Below are positions 28,501 to 38,620 of a stretch of DNA of 64,000 nt, in pieces (positions within the stretch are counted from its first letter, which is position 1; every line of letters begins with the position of its first letter). The notes beneath the pieces were generated by a model. The model saw only the letters and a program-made list of their open reading frames with translations. It was not told where the DNA came from and made no database searches. This DNA comes from Ichthyophonus hoferi (Eukaryota; Opisthokonta; Ichthyosporea; Ichthyophonida; Ichthyophonidae), in assembly GCA_002751075.1 (NCBI GenBank), contig NAOQ01000029.1, positions 177,572-241,571 of the forward strand, written 5' to 3'. A program made the translations under genes and the position numbers.

Positions 28501-29449
28501 GCCTATACTTATACCTGTATTTTTACCTATCTATTTATCTATCTATGCATCTACATTAACTTCATTTTCTCATTGGTTCTCTGATTTTAAAACAGGGTTC
28601 CCCACTGTTCGCGGCCAATCATTGAGTCGCCTCTATGAACGATTCCTTGCCACACCACACTTTGAGGGTTGGTTGAGAAATAAGATACGCAATGCCAATA
28701 GGTCAGTTTACCTTCCCTATATGGTCCGATGGTGTGGCTTAACATGGGTTATATTATGTACACTATATAATATTTACTATACGTTGCGTCTTGCACAAGT
28801 TTTACTATATGTTGTATATTATATGTGACCTATATACTATAATATAACACATATATATAATGCTATATATTCTACCACCAGACGAGTACGAGGGCTGTAC
28901 CTAGACCAACTAGTTCAAGTAAAGATGTCCGAGTGGATGGCAACTCACTCTGAGATAGAAGCTGTAGACCAGTTATTACGGATGAGAGAGTTATTGGTAG
29001 GATCCTCTTTACTATAACAATGTTGTTATGATTGTATGTGTTTGTGTAGGTTGATTTATATGTAGGTATGTGCATAGGTATATATGTATGTATGTTTCTA
29101 TATATGCATTGAACAGAGAGATACTAATAATAATACGTTATTGTGTCTATGTAGGCTGAAAATTATTTACAATCTTACCTTTAATTACTATACAATCATG
29201 TTTCTATCTTAACCACGACTGTGTGTTATATTGACTATATTCCATAGAACGAAAAGATAATATGCTATATGCAACTACCCCACCAATACATGCTATACAG
29301 GATCATTCTAACATTCTAACATCTGCTATGTACAGGGTATCAAATCTGAACTCCTAACTCCAACTGTAGTAGCCAAAGTGCAAGAACATATTGAAACTAT
29401 TGTCAATTCCTTCCCGGAGGATCTACGGAATTCACTTCGATCATTCTAA
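19593..29449 (+). CDS. DENND6: DENN domain-containing protein 6 (Rab GEF), 18 exons
   Basis: DENND6 (the AFI1/FAM116 family) is a guanine nucleotide exchange factor for Rab14/Rab35 in endosomal trafficking. Exons: 19593-19740, 20591-20691, 20968-21037, 21479-21658, 22002-22101, 22391-22535, 23040-23120, 23937-24041, 24320-24426, 24985-25050, 25731-25884, 26488-26619, 26896-27005, 27746-27848, 28224-28371, 28596-28701, 28882-28996 and 29336-29449. All phases agree and give 694 aa. Family landmarks in order: VVTFDLELGQAIEEAYP, ICFLSFPDSNAGYHGD, YGSVYFRQVKDETLKRGYFQ, WPAPAPG, LWLLWELVL, CCDYRPFFTIHD, GITNPHFNEALEHWPNIIRL, NPLEQYYASLMPLQKKISPW and the C-terminal helix ETIVNSFPEDLRNSL. These span the whole uDENN-cDENN-dDENN tripartite fold. 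The N-terminus starts with an acidic Glu run. A Thr/Ser/Arg-rich insert in exons 4-5 and an Asn/Ser-rich linker in exon 12 are loops longer than in vertebrates. Intron 1 appears to be GC-AG. Intron 10 holds an assembly gap. I cannot tell from this whether the gene predates the vertebrate 6A/6B split. Confidence 0.95.
19741..20590 (+). other. GC-AG intron 1 of DENND6
   Basis: Exon 1 ends CCCTCAG followed by GCAAGG, which matches the GC-donor consensus. The acceptor at 20590 (atatatgcag) needs a phase-1 partner, which this GC donor provides; the nearby GT (aag/gttacc) is in the wrong phase. The join adds a short Asp/Asn/Lys linker before the first DENN motif. Confidence 0.65.
25128..25442. other. 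Assembly gap (315 N) in DENND6 intron 10
   Basis: N run flanked on the right by a long TTA/ATT trinucleotide repeat, the likely cause of the break. Exons 10 and 11 join in phase across it, so no coding sequence seems lost. Confidence 0.9.
25443..25569. repeat. (TTA)n trinucleotide microsatellite
   Basis: About 125 bases of nearly pure TTA/TAC/ATT repeat directly after the gap. Its true length is unknown because the gap begins within or beside it. Confidence 0.85.
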
Positions 29450-29900
29450 TATACTTGAATTGTTTAGTTTTATTATTATACGTTACAACCAGTTTTTTTT
29501 TGGTTTAGGAACTTGTTTATTTATGGTTTACAATCAAATACCTCTATGAATTTATGTTTGATTTTTGATTGGAACGCATAACTTAATTTTTATTTGGGTA
29601 TATTCAGTTTATCAGTTATTCTCATCTCTTTTACTCGCCTTCATTCATTGATGCTTTTTGGCTACAATATAACCATCACAATAATCCCAATAGACAATTA
29701 TTTTATTATTGTTTATACGGGTATATATATACATAATAGTATTTACAATCAGATAATTAGAGCAGTAATCATTAGTGTGATACTCTTAATTTATTCTGTG
29801 TTTAGACTATGCGTGTGTTGATTGATAGATGAGATATAATATAATGTATTTTTATCTGGCTAGATAAGGTATATCTCCTAGAGCCGATAAAGCTATTCTC
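29450..29900. other. DENND6 3' flank
   Basis: AT-rich sequence containing the DENND6 3' UTR. No canonical AATAAA was found in the first 400 bases after the stop, so the cleavage site is not assigned. Short open frames here show no recognisable motif. Confidence 0.4.
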
Positions 29901-29944
29901 ATTGGTCAATCCAGACGCATTTCCCGCGCGTAATTAAAATGGCG
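29901..29944 (+). promoter_or_regulatory. Promoter-like cluster: CCAAT box, E2F-like site, ATGGCG motif
   Basis: Within 44 bases there is an inverted CCAAT (ATTGG, 29901-29905), TTTCCCGCGCG (29920-29930, which fits the E2F consensus TTTSSCGC) and AAAATGGCG (29936-29944, like the initiator-linked YY1 motif). CpG is otherwise rare in the surroundings. The nearest downstream open frame begins at 30364. The role is inferred from motif content only. Confidence 0.45.
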
Positions 29945-30146
29945 ATCGTAATTAAGATTGTGTGGTATTGTTTTTGCGACCGCAACACCTTGTGGACGAT
30001 GTAAAGAATGCCTGTGGATTCTTGACCTCTTCGGTGTTTGCTAGTGTTGTGTACATTTCATTTGAATATCTGATATTTTGATGATCTTAAACATAGCAAA
30101 TAAAAATTGTGAATAGTTCGAACGTTTCAAGAATTCAATTAAACTA

Positions 30147-30252
30147 TGTTACAAGATCGTTAACTGCAGATGAATAAGTAGGTTCGATCGAGGCCCGGAT
30201 AATAAGTAGATAAATGATTGTGGCACAATATTGGTTAATTGCGTAATGTTTT
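30147..30252 (+). repeat. Dispersed repeat C, copy 1
   Basis: About 105 bp similar to 32179-32285 in the same orientation. The best shared block is GATGAATAAG(t/a)AGGTTCGATC followed by GA(g/a)GCCC and ATAATAAGT. Similarity falls off at both ends, so this is an old copy. Family not recognised. Confidence 0.7.
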
Positions 30253-30363
30253 CCGATCCCCGCCCTTTGGCCCCCCGGCCATTCACACACATACGATCCA
30301 CTGACAAAATTATGAAGTTCTCGTAATACACAAAACTTTCAACAATATATATATGACAATTAC

Positions 30364-30744
30364 ATGGTTATTGTAGTGTCTAGTCTACCGTTAGCACCCA
30401 CATACGTTAATAAGTGTTCAGATCTTTCACCCGTTCAAAAGTCAAAGAACTTCATAATAACGTTAAATAATGACAATAGCTATTATCTACATAGTAAGAT
30501 ATCACCTCTTAGTGATCATGCACACAGTGCCATGGGCACTATTGCACCTAAACGAATTAAAGTAAGAATTCCACCTTCAAGAGTAGTTGAATATAATTGC
30601 AATAGGCATCTTGAGATAGAGCCAACATATACGGCGGTCTCTACACTGTCTTTTATGGAAAATAGATCAAGCCAATTAGCTATTACTATCAACAATAAAT
30701 TAAAAAAATCGATTGGAGATCCAGAAGCACTGTGGACAGATTAA
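30364..30744 (+). CDS. Unrecognised small protein (126 aa)
   Basis: A single open frame of 126 codons beginning about 420 bases after the promoter-like cluster at 29901-29944. I do not recognise the product. The N-terminal half is Ser/Asn-rich with a weakly hydrophobic start. The second half is basic, with the stretch APKRIKVRIPPSR near the middle, and ends ALWTD. A second in-frame Met near residue 58 (gccATGG) has a better initiation context and would give a protein of about 69 aa. No membrane segment, zinc motif or coiled coil is evident. The frame lies between two copies of dispersed repeat C, so it may belong to a mobile element or be a chance open frame. It could also be one exon of a longer gene. 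Confidence 0.3.
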   Translation: MVIVVSSLPLAPTYVNKCSDLSPVQKSKNFIITLNNDNSYYLHSKISPLSDHAHSAMGTIAPKRIKVRIPPSRVVEYNCNRHLEIEPTYTAVSTLSFMENRSSQLAITINNKLKKSIGDPEALWTD

Positions 30745-31530
30745 TAGAACTCCCACAGAATCTTACAAACCATAAAGAAACGAAGATCCTTGAAACTTCC
30801 CTTTTCACTTTCTTAAAAAAAAATTACGGGTTTCAAAACTGACTTTGTTCACTAGCCTCAAAGTAGGCAATAAATGATCTGATACTTCAAGGTATTATCA
30901 AATACGATAAGAAAGAAATATTATCCTCCTAATGCAATTATGCTTTAGCTCGCTAATTTAGTTAAACTTACATTCTGATTTTCAATGAATTCCTTAATTA
31001 TCCCTTGAGTATAATTTCCATAATCAAATGATCAATAATTGTAGATTACCAAAAGGGTGGCTCATAATCGCATACAAGATATTAGACCATATCGAGCAGA
31101 CTCAGAACAAAAATAAAAGATTTAAGCAAAATAAAATATACAAATCGTCAGACTTGCACAGCCCACCTCAACCAGACTAAAATCTGGTGCGGTCGTCTAC
31201 ACTGCAGTCCCAGTTAACAAACCGAAGCTTATAACATAGGTGGCAAGCAGTCTTATCACGCTATAGCGAGTGTACTGCGCCTCTTCATCCGAATTGTAAT
31301 AGTTGTCTGTTTTTAGAAAACAAGACCAGGATGTGTACTATAGAAATGATCCTATAGAGTACAGCCATTAAATTTTCAAATTATTTACGCTAAAATATAT
31401 ATAGATGTTATTTTGACTAGCGATTGTGGGCTCTCAGGTTTTAAATTTAATATCTCTAAAATCTGTTAATTATTTGTTATCCGTTATTGAGAATGTTCTG
31501 GATGGGTCATTTCCTGTAGTATTTGTTAAA

Positions 31531-31664
31531 ACAGGAATATTTAATTAATATATAAATATTTATATAGCTATAATCATTTAATATTATTAGCAAGTATTAT
31601 TGCATATGTAGCCTGGGAAAGTATTTAGTGCAATCCATTGGTGTTAAATGGCAATACAAGATGA
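31531..31664 (+). repeat. Dispersed repeat B, copy 1
   Basis: About 134 bp matching 31910-32042 in direct orientation. Shared blocks include TTTATATAGCTAT, CATATGTAGCCTGG and GGCAAT(a/c)CAAGATGA. The copies differ at roughly one base in five, judged by eye. Confidence 0.75.
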
Positions 31665-31909
31665 TTTACCGAAATTGAACCAGCCAATGATAGTGATACT
31701 GTAACTATATATAATAAGCCATTTCAGCTCATGGTATGACCCTGCCCTAGTCACTTCTGAGTGTCATCGGGAATTATTTAGTTCATTTGGTGAGCCACAA
31801 GCATACAGCTAAGTAGTCACCAGGTTAAGGTTCTTTTCATATTTCTTTATCATATTTTTTAGTCCACTCTAGAAGAAATAATCCGCCCAGGCTAAGGGGA
31901 AGTGTTTGA

Positions 31910-32042
31910 ACAGAAATATTTAAATAATTTAGGTATCTTTATATAGCTATTATTATTTAACATTATTGGCAATTATATTACATATGTAGCCTGGAAAGAT
32001 AGTTATTACAATCGATTGGTGCTAAACGGCAATCCAAGATGA
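31910..32042 (+). repeat. Dispersed repeat B, copy 2
   Basis: Second copy of the repeat at 31531-31664, about 380 bases downstream in the same orientation. No terminal inverted repeats or poly(A) tail were seen, so the class is unknown. Confidence 0.75.
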
Positions 32043-32178
32043 AACTACAAAAGACCAATGGCTTCAGATGAAAAAATATTCAAGTTGACAAAGCTTGCTA
32101 GTTTGAATATTATAATTTATTTTTATACCTACGCATTTACCTTAAAAAACATTATGGATAAATCGTTAATACATTATC

Positions 32179-32285
32179 TGTTACACGGTCGCTAACTACA
32201 GATGAATAAGAAGGTTCGATCGAAGCCCAAATAATAAGTCGATCAATGGTCATGGCTCTTAAGATTAGTTTCATAATGATTTAGT
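32179..32285 (+). repeat. Dispersed repeat C, copy 2
   Basis: Partner of 30147-30252, same orientation, 2.03 kb away. Both copies of repeat B and the 126-codon open frame lie between the two C copies. Confidence 0.7.
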
Positions 32286-33803
32286 TGCATGATCTTACCT
32301 GTTAAATTGATTTGTCAACACATAATATAAGTAGTTACACCTATGAGATGGATAGTCACCTGAGCAAGTGACTCTCAAGAATCTAATTATCCCAAGATAA
32401 ATCAAATCAGAATTAGGCTTTAAAAACTCTTTCCCAATTACATTAATACGATTCCTTGTAGCTCCACCTATACTACTTATTTCACTAGTACGTAAGATGT
32501 GCTACTTAATCGTAAAACCTTTTACCGTAAATATAAGGGATTATTGGAGCGCTTATGTGACCCATTAACTGACTAGTAATCTACCTCCAAGTGACTTGAG
32601 TTCGAAATTAAGTCTATAACGATAGATTATTGGCAAGATCAATTATGGGTGGTTCGCATTAACTCTCGAAAAATTATCTAAGTAAAGTCATAATTATTTT
32701 TGATTGAAATAGTTTATCAATCACCTATTAGTATATGCTTCAATGAAATCAACTATACAGTTATTTTAAGGCATTAATTGATAGTGCACGTTCGAATAGA
32801 ACTATTTAGATTGCCATTTCAGCCAATCCCGAGCTTACATGAATAACCAGTAGCCATAGAAGGTATTTTATCTAAGGAGCAACTCAGCTATCCAATTACT
32901 ATTTTGGTTTTATGATAGAATAAAGATACATAGCAATACAATAAAAATAAGACTAACGGGGATTCCAATTCGTCTTCCCAATCGCAAATACACGTTAAAG
33001 TCGTGTGTCTCCATTATACGAGACCTTAGGTATGCATGTACAATGAGATTAAACAACAAGGATATAAAAAGAAAAAAACCAATAAGATTTTTTTAAAAAA
33101 AAGAAACCAATATGAGGAATCTTGTTAAAAGAAAGTCCAGTAGGAAAAGACATGGCAGGTATGAATTGCCCTGGATTGGGAGGTTATTGGTCAATAATAT
33201 CAAAATTCGGCCTATTCAGGAGGGTGTGTGTGCGATCTACCACGACAACATAGAGAGGGTATGAAATTGATTCCAGAAGTATGGATACAGACTGTTTGAT
33301 TCATAAATCTGTCTTGATATATGACAAAAAGATATATGACTGAGGTGGTCGTGGCTGCCCGTTTAACTATTATAGAGTGGTGTGTGTGAGTAATTATATG
33401 TAATAGTCCCACTGTACTGCTATGGTCACAGTGCACTATAAACATTATTATGCAAAGAGGAATAGAATAATAGGTCGCATTGTTGATTTAAATTAATATA
33501 TATATATATTATCTGTTATGCTTACATATACTAATATATTAGTATATACATTAGTATAATAAACGTTTAATAATGCCTTCAACATAGACTAAGTATATAC
33601 TAAGATCTTGAATATATATATTAATATAATAACCATATACTAATACAATTAACACAATATATTAATACCGTAAGCATAATATTCATCTTTATGTATACAT
33701 TCTATAGGGTATCAGTATGTTGAGACATACATGTGAAATAGGATATGAAACAGTATAAGACATTATCTGCCAACACCCAATACCCTCTCATATCATATTC
33801 ATC
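32286..33803. other. Non-coding stretch left of the 127-aa membrane-protein gene
   Basis: AT-rich sequence with TA-rich imperfect palindromes around 33495-33660. It must contain the 3' UTR of the leftward gene ending at 33804. No gene is supported. Confidence 0.4.
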
Positions 33804-36002
33804 TTATGCAGTAGACCCAGCTACATCCTCCATAGCAACCCGTTGGTATCTCGATTGCTTCTTTCGACAAAGTTTAGTAAGGTTGCGACGGAAAATAAAG
33901 GCACCAACACTGATCAATATCATTAATAGAATTCCGGCTACCATTCTACCATAAGTAGAGTATCCCTTTGTAGAGAAGGTGTATGGTTAGTAAAGGGGTA
34001 GGTTAGTGGGGTACAATAGATAGTCAGTAGGTAATGATGAATTATATTATATATATATATGTGCTTGCTTAGTTGTTTAATTATTTACATATATTAACAT
34101 TAGACACTACTACAAGATACTCCCATTTTGTTAATATTCTTGAAATTCAACTAATTACGAATGATACAATAATGCATTGCAACATGTTTCAACAAATACA
34201 ATCTCTCCACCCCACCCAACCAATAAATATACCGTCATAGTTAGTGAATAATATAAAATATAATATGCCATCTTATAGAGAAGGTGATATACGTGTGCTT
34301 GAGACTGTATAGAGGATAGGGGAAAGACAAAGGGATATAGAAAGACATAAAATCTGATATCGACAAAGATACACTCAGTTGATAGAACTGTAATAATAAA
34401 TGCTACCTCAACAAAAATTGTATGATAGTATAATAGTATGTACGTGTGTATATAACTGTTTATACACAAAATAGATAGAGAATATACAGATCAGCCACAC
34501 TAGAAGCATCTACCTCAGCATCTCTTAAAGGTGCAGGGTGATCCTTGTCTACCTTTTCTTTGTCATGCTGTGCATAAGTCCATAATAAATAAGAAACATT
34601 CGCTAATAGATCCCTTCAAAAGGTTAATGCTATGATATTGTTATGGCATTATTGCCTTGTGTTAATATATTATATACCTATATTCGTAACGTATGTTTAA
34701 ATAAATAATAGGAAGAAGGAAGATGATATATGAATATATGAATGTGTGCATAAAAAGAAAAAATTAAATAATTAAAGAATAAGTATTAAATAATAATAAA
34801 AAGAATCAGCAGTTAAGAGTTAACCAGCGGTACCTTATCGTCGTCACGTCTTTTCCTAATATTCTTAACCTCAGCCTAAAGGAAGGACCAATGAATTAGT
34901 GCTACAATTAAATAGAGAATGAAAAGAAGGGTAATGTATCTAGCATCCCATATATATCACGCTTTTTCTCTCACTCTCCTTCTCCCCTCTACCCCTCCCT
35001 CCCTTAACCTCACAAGTATTGCTTTTCCCTTTATCTATCTACATGTACATTTTTCGTCAAACACATTAAGGTTAAAAGAGGTAGGAAGGAGATAATAAAT
35101 AAAGACATACTGCTGCTAAACCTGAAGAATCCTCATTACTGGGATATGTCAGAGCACCTGCAGCAAACATATTAATGTTAATATATATATAGGTATATAG
35201 GTGTAGTACATATTGATTGCAAAAAAACAAAGTACAGATACAGTATAAATATAGGTATACAATTTAGATAAGTGGTAATAGATAATAGAAAATATACAAT
35301 ATATATAAATAAAACACCAAATAGATAATAGATAATATAAAGTAGATAGTGGATAATATATAATATATAATATATATTTATATCTTAAAAACATTAACTT
35401 GCCTATACCTACACATATAGTCAAATACCTATATACAGGCATACATAGAATATCTGAAACGCCTACAATTCTCTTTATCTATTAAAAACACAAACAAAAA
35501 CAAATCAATATACCTATGAAGTTGATTATAGTCCCTTATAACTATCATATTATGTTATATTTCGTGCAACACCAGTGACACTTTCACACAACAAACAACA
35601 AATAGAAGATTTTAGAAGAAAAAATATGCACGGATTATAACAGAATAGTAAAAATAAAAAATAAAAAAATAAAAAATAAGATAAAAAAAGGGAAAATACA
35701 AAAAAAAACATACCAACTTATCATGGATAGTTGATATGGAAACAATGAATGTTTTGTGGATGTGTGTGTGTGCAAGCAAAGCAAGTAAAGAACAATACAA
35801 GAATAACATACAGAGACAAGGTTGTATAATTCAGTATATGGAGCTAGAGATCATGCAAACAGTAGTCTTGTTCAATAAGTAAGACAAGTTTCCAGTGTAA
35901 TAAACCAATGAATCAAAGAATACCTGATGAAGAACTCTGTGTAGCTTGGCAAAGGGCTGCCACTGTCAATAATAGTAAATAAACAAAAAGGGAGGCTCTC
36001 AT
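33804..36002 (-). CDS. Unrecognised small type I membrane protein (127 aa, 5 exons)
   Basis: Assembled from exons 36002-35924, 35157-35111, 34875-34834, 34567-34514 and 33965-33804, all with GT-AG sites and compatible phases, giving 127 aa. Residues 1-20 look like a signal peptide (MRASLFVYLLLLTVAALCQA). A short, Ser-rich then highly charged ectodomain follows, with a basic KNIRKRRDDDK stretch and a DKEKVDKDHP stretch. One membrane segment is at about 82-99 (MVAGILLMILISVGAFIF). The cytoplasmic tail of about 28 residues is basic near the membrane and contains YQRV, which fits the Yxx-hydrophobic endosomal sorting motif. I recognise no family. The predicted topology is type I, with the N-terminus outside. 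The basic pair-rich site could be cleaved by a proprotein convertase, but that is speculation. The consistent phases, clean signal peptide and membrane helix argue for a real gene. Confidence 0.7.
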
Positions 36003-38333
36003 GTTGTATTAACATAAATAAATATAAGACTATATCTTAGAGAGAGAGGAATAGCTAGTAGCTAACTGAAATAACCGACCAACTAGAAGACAGCTTGATA
36101 AAACATAAGTTGCTATTATGTGTAAACTAACAAATTTCTTATCATTTATACATTTATTATTTTATTAGTTTCTGCAGTTGATTCGAATCGGATATAATGC
36201 AATCAAATCGAATATATTATGAACTGGTAGTTTATGTGAGCCAATAGAAAGAAATTAATATCAATTAATCTATTGGTTCATGATTATTATTATTGATTGT
36301 GTATCTCAAGTTATTCTCATACACTCAATCAGAGGCATAAAGCTAAGATACTGGAAACTTATATTTTAAAATTATAAATGATATATAAAATATAGTGGAT
36401 TACTTTTGTTTTGTAACATAATTTTTCCATTTCATTTAAAAAAAAAAAAAGGTCTCAAGTTTATAATAAAATTCGTTTGTCCTATTACACCAACCAATCT
36501 GATACCTGGTACAGAGTTATTAATAAAATATTAATTCTCCAGTGAGAATTTCCTATAAACCATCACATAAGTGTTTATTGGTGCACAATCATGTGCTTTT
36601 TAACACATTCACATTGTTGTAAAAACGTCATTTTGTGGCAACTACCTGTGCTGTTTAAAATTTTAAAATGGCTACACAAATGTCACCAATGGTCACCAGA
36701 GACCACTCACTACTCTTTTGTGTATTTGCTTAAAGAAATATAAATAGTTTCCAGTTATTTTTAAGGGATTTAAATTTTCATATTGCTATATAGTTAAAAA
36801 TGAAAATTAAAAAGTTATTAAATACTGAAAATATAATTTGACAGATAACTCTAGGGTGGATATTTTGGGTAAAATAATTCAAAGTAAATTGTGTTTATTG
36901 TTGTTTTTTATATTACTTCTCCATAATTGTGTACTGGTTCCTTTCCAAATATACGTAATTGACCAATATTTGAAATATATAATATATATGCCAATGTATA
37001 TTGATATTAATATTAATTAGTGTATATCCAAATATATATGAGACATAATAAAGCAATTACCACATAAGTTCATGTCAGTATCTAATTATTAACCGGAGCA
37101 ATTTGATTTTGTAAATCGCTCGGATATTTATTTAGTGGAGTCGTTATATATAATATATTCATTTTATCAACTACTCTTAATATTTTCAAGCCCGTCTTTG
37201 AATGTTTTGGGTTACTTTATTATCATATACATTACTTCGTAAAAGAGTAGATATGTTAGGATGGTTGAAATCCATCACATAGCCTATCACTAATTGCTAA
37301 CCATATATTTATTTTTTAAAAAAATGATCACTTGTTTTATTTTAATGGTCCTATAATATTTAGGTTACAAAGTGTTATGCAATAAAATGAATGCATCCAA
37401 TCCAAAATTGCACCAACCAGTAAGCAACTGTTCAAGCTTTAGATAAAAGAGCTCCCACGCGTTGTTGGTGCCAATAGATCATTTCATCTAGTATTTTATA
37501 ACCACTATTATGGTTTGATTTATATTGTTAAGAAAAATGTTCAATATTTCTTTTGCCTTCTTTCTTTATATAGAAAAACTTTGGGTTTTGGCTTACTTCA
37601 AGGTAATATTGTAATAGCAATTTGTTTTCCTTGATAGTAATTTAATAATATCATATAATTAATACTAGTGCTATAAGAATAATTGTTCAAATCAGGTCTA
37701 CTATTTTTTTTGAACGAATAGGTTGGCTCGTATTTATATTGAGTAGATGGTATATGCAGTCCAAATAACATACTCCATGATTATGATATATATTGCGACT
37801 GTTTAGGGCAAATATCCTTCCTCCCTATGCCAGTGATAAACAGCACAGAGACCTAGTCTAGATATAATTATATACTTATCGGGTATATTGAAAAAAAATA
37901 GGTATAAAACATAAAATGGACACTTACTCTGCATTATGAGCTGATAATTCAAATATCGTTTATATCATCACAGTACTAATAAACCTGATCATAAGTTAAA
38001 ACTTTAACGGATTTAAATGACTTGATATCACTCATCTAAATCACCAACACATGCCTTACCCTTTCGCGCCACAAAATACCATTTCCAATTTTTACGTCTC
38101 TGTAGATTTCGTGTTTGATTATATTTTTTATTTTTGGTTTTTTGTATGTAAATGTATATATATTTAATATATGCCAGCGGGTTCCTACTCCTGCAACCGT
38201 TCCTTTAAACACATTTTCGAACTCTAGAAATCTATCACTGGTTTGGTATTTTTTCCTTGAAACATTTGATACAGGACAGGTTTCCTCTGTGACTATAAAG
38301 GGAAAAGGAGGTTTGTAATAAATGAGTTGAGTA
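36003..38333. other. Intergenic stretch between the 127-aa gene and UBAP2L
   Basis: AT-rich. A TTTTAAAATGGC motif near 36657-36668 resembles the ATGGC element at 29936, so this may be promoter sequence for one of the neighbours. A minus-strand frame at 38036-38374 has an acceptor-like site in front of part of it but no recognisable domain; I do not call it a gene. Confidence 0.4.
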
Positions 38334-38383
38334 TTTAACAGACATTTATTTTGAATTGAGTTTTTAACAGACATTTATTTTGA
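38334..38383 (+). repeat. Two-copy tandem repeat (29-bp period)
   Basis: The 21-bp unit TTTAACAGACATTTATTTTG plus A occurs at 38334-38354 and again at 38363-38383, unchanged. Confidence 0.85.
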
Positions 38384-38620
38384 TGAAAATGATGTGTTTA
38401 CAACTTTTATAACAGAGCCAAAAGGAGGAATTTTTCCCTAGCCAGTTTTATTGCTGCTCTAACTGGTTTTATGTTATAAATGTATGTTTAAGCCTTAAGC
38501 CTGACAACTGAAACATTCATTGCAAAGTAATTAATATCTGTCAAAGTTCAGGCCATATAGTGTCAGAGCCATATTGACCGAATATATGTGGTTACAGTGA
38601 GTATATATATAGGACGCACA

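Noticed and set aside
30180-30200. GGTTCGATCGAGGCCC resembles a tRNA B box, hinting at a tRNA gene or tRNA-derived SINE
   Set aside because: The conserved C is replaced in both copies (30147 and 32179), no A box is found at the right distance, and no cloverleaf can be drawn.
38036-38374. Minus-strand frame with VFKGTV, GVGTRW and YRDVKIGN, fragments reminiscent of protein kinase motifs
   Set aside because: The fragments are in the wrong order for a kinase domain, spacing is wrong, and no P-loop or DFG motif is present.
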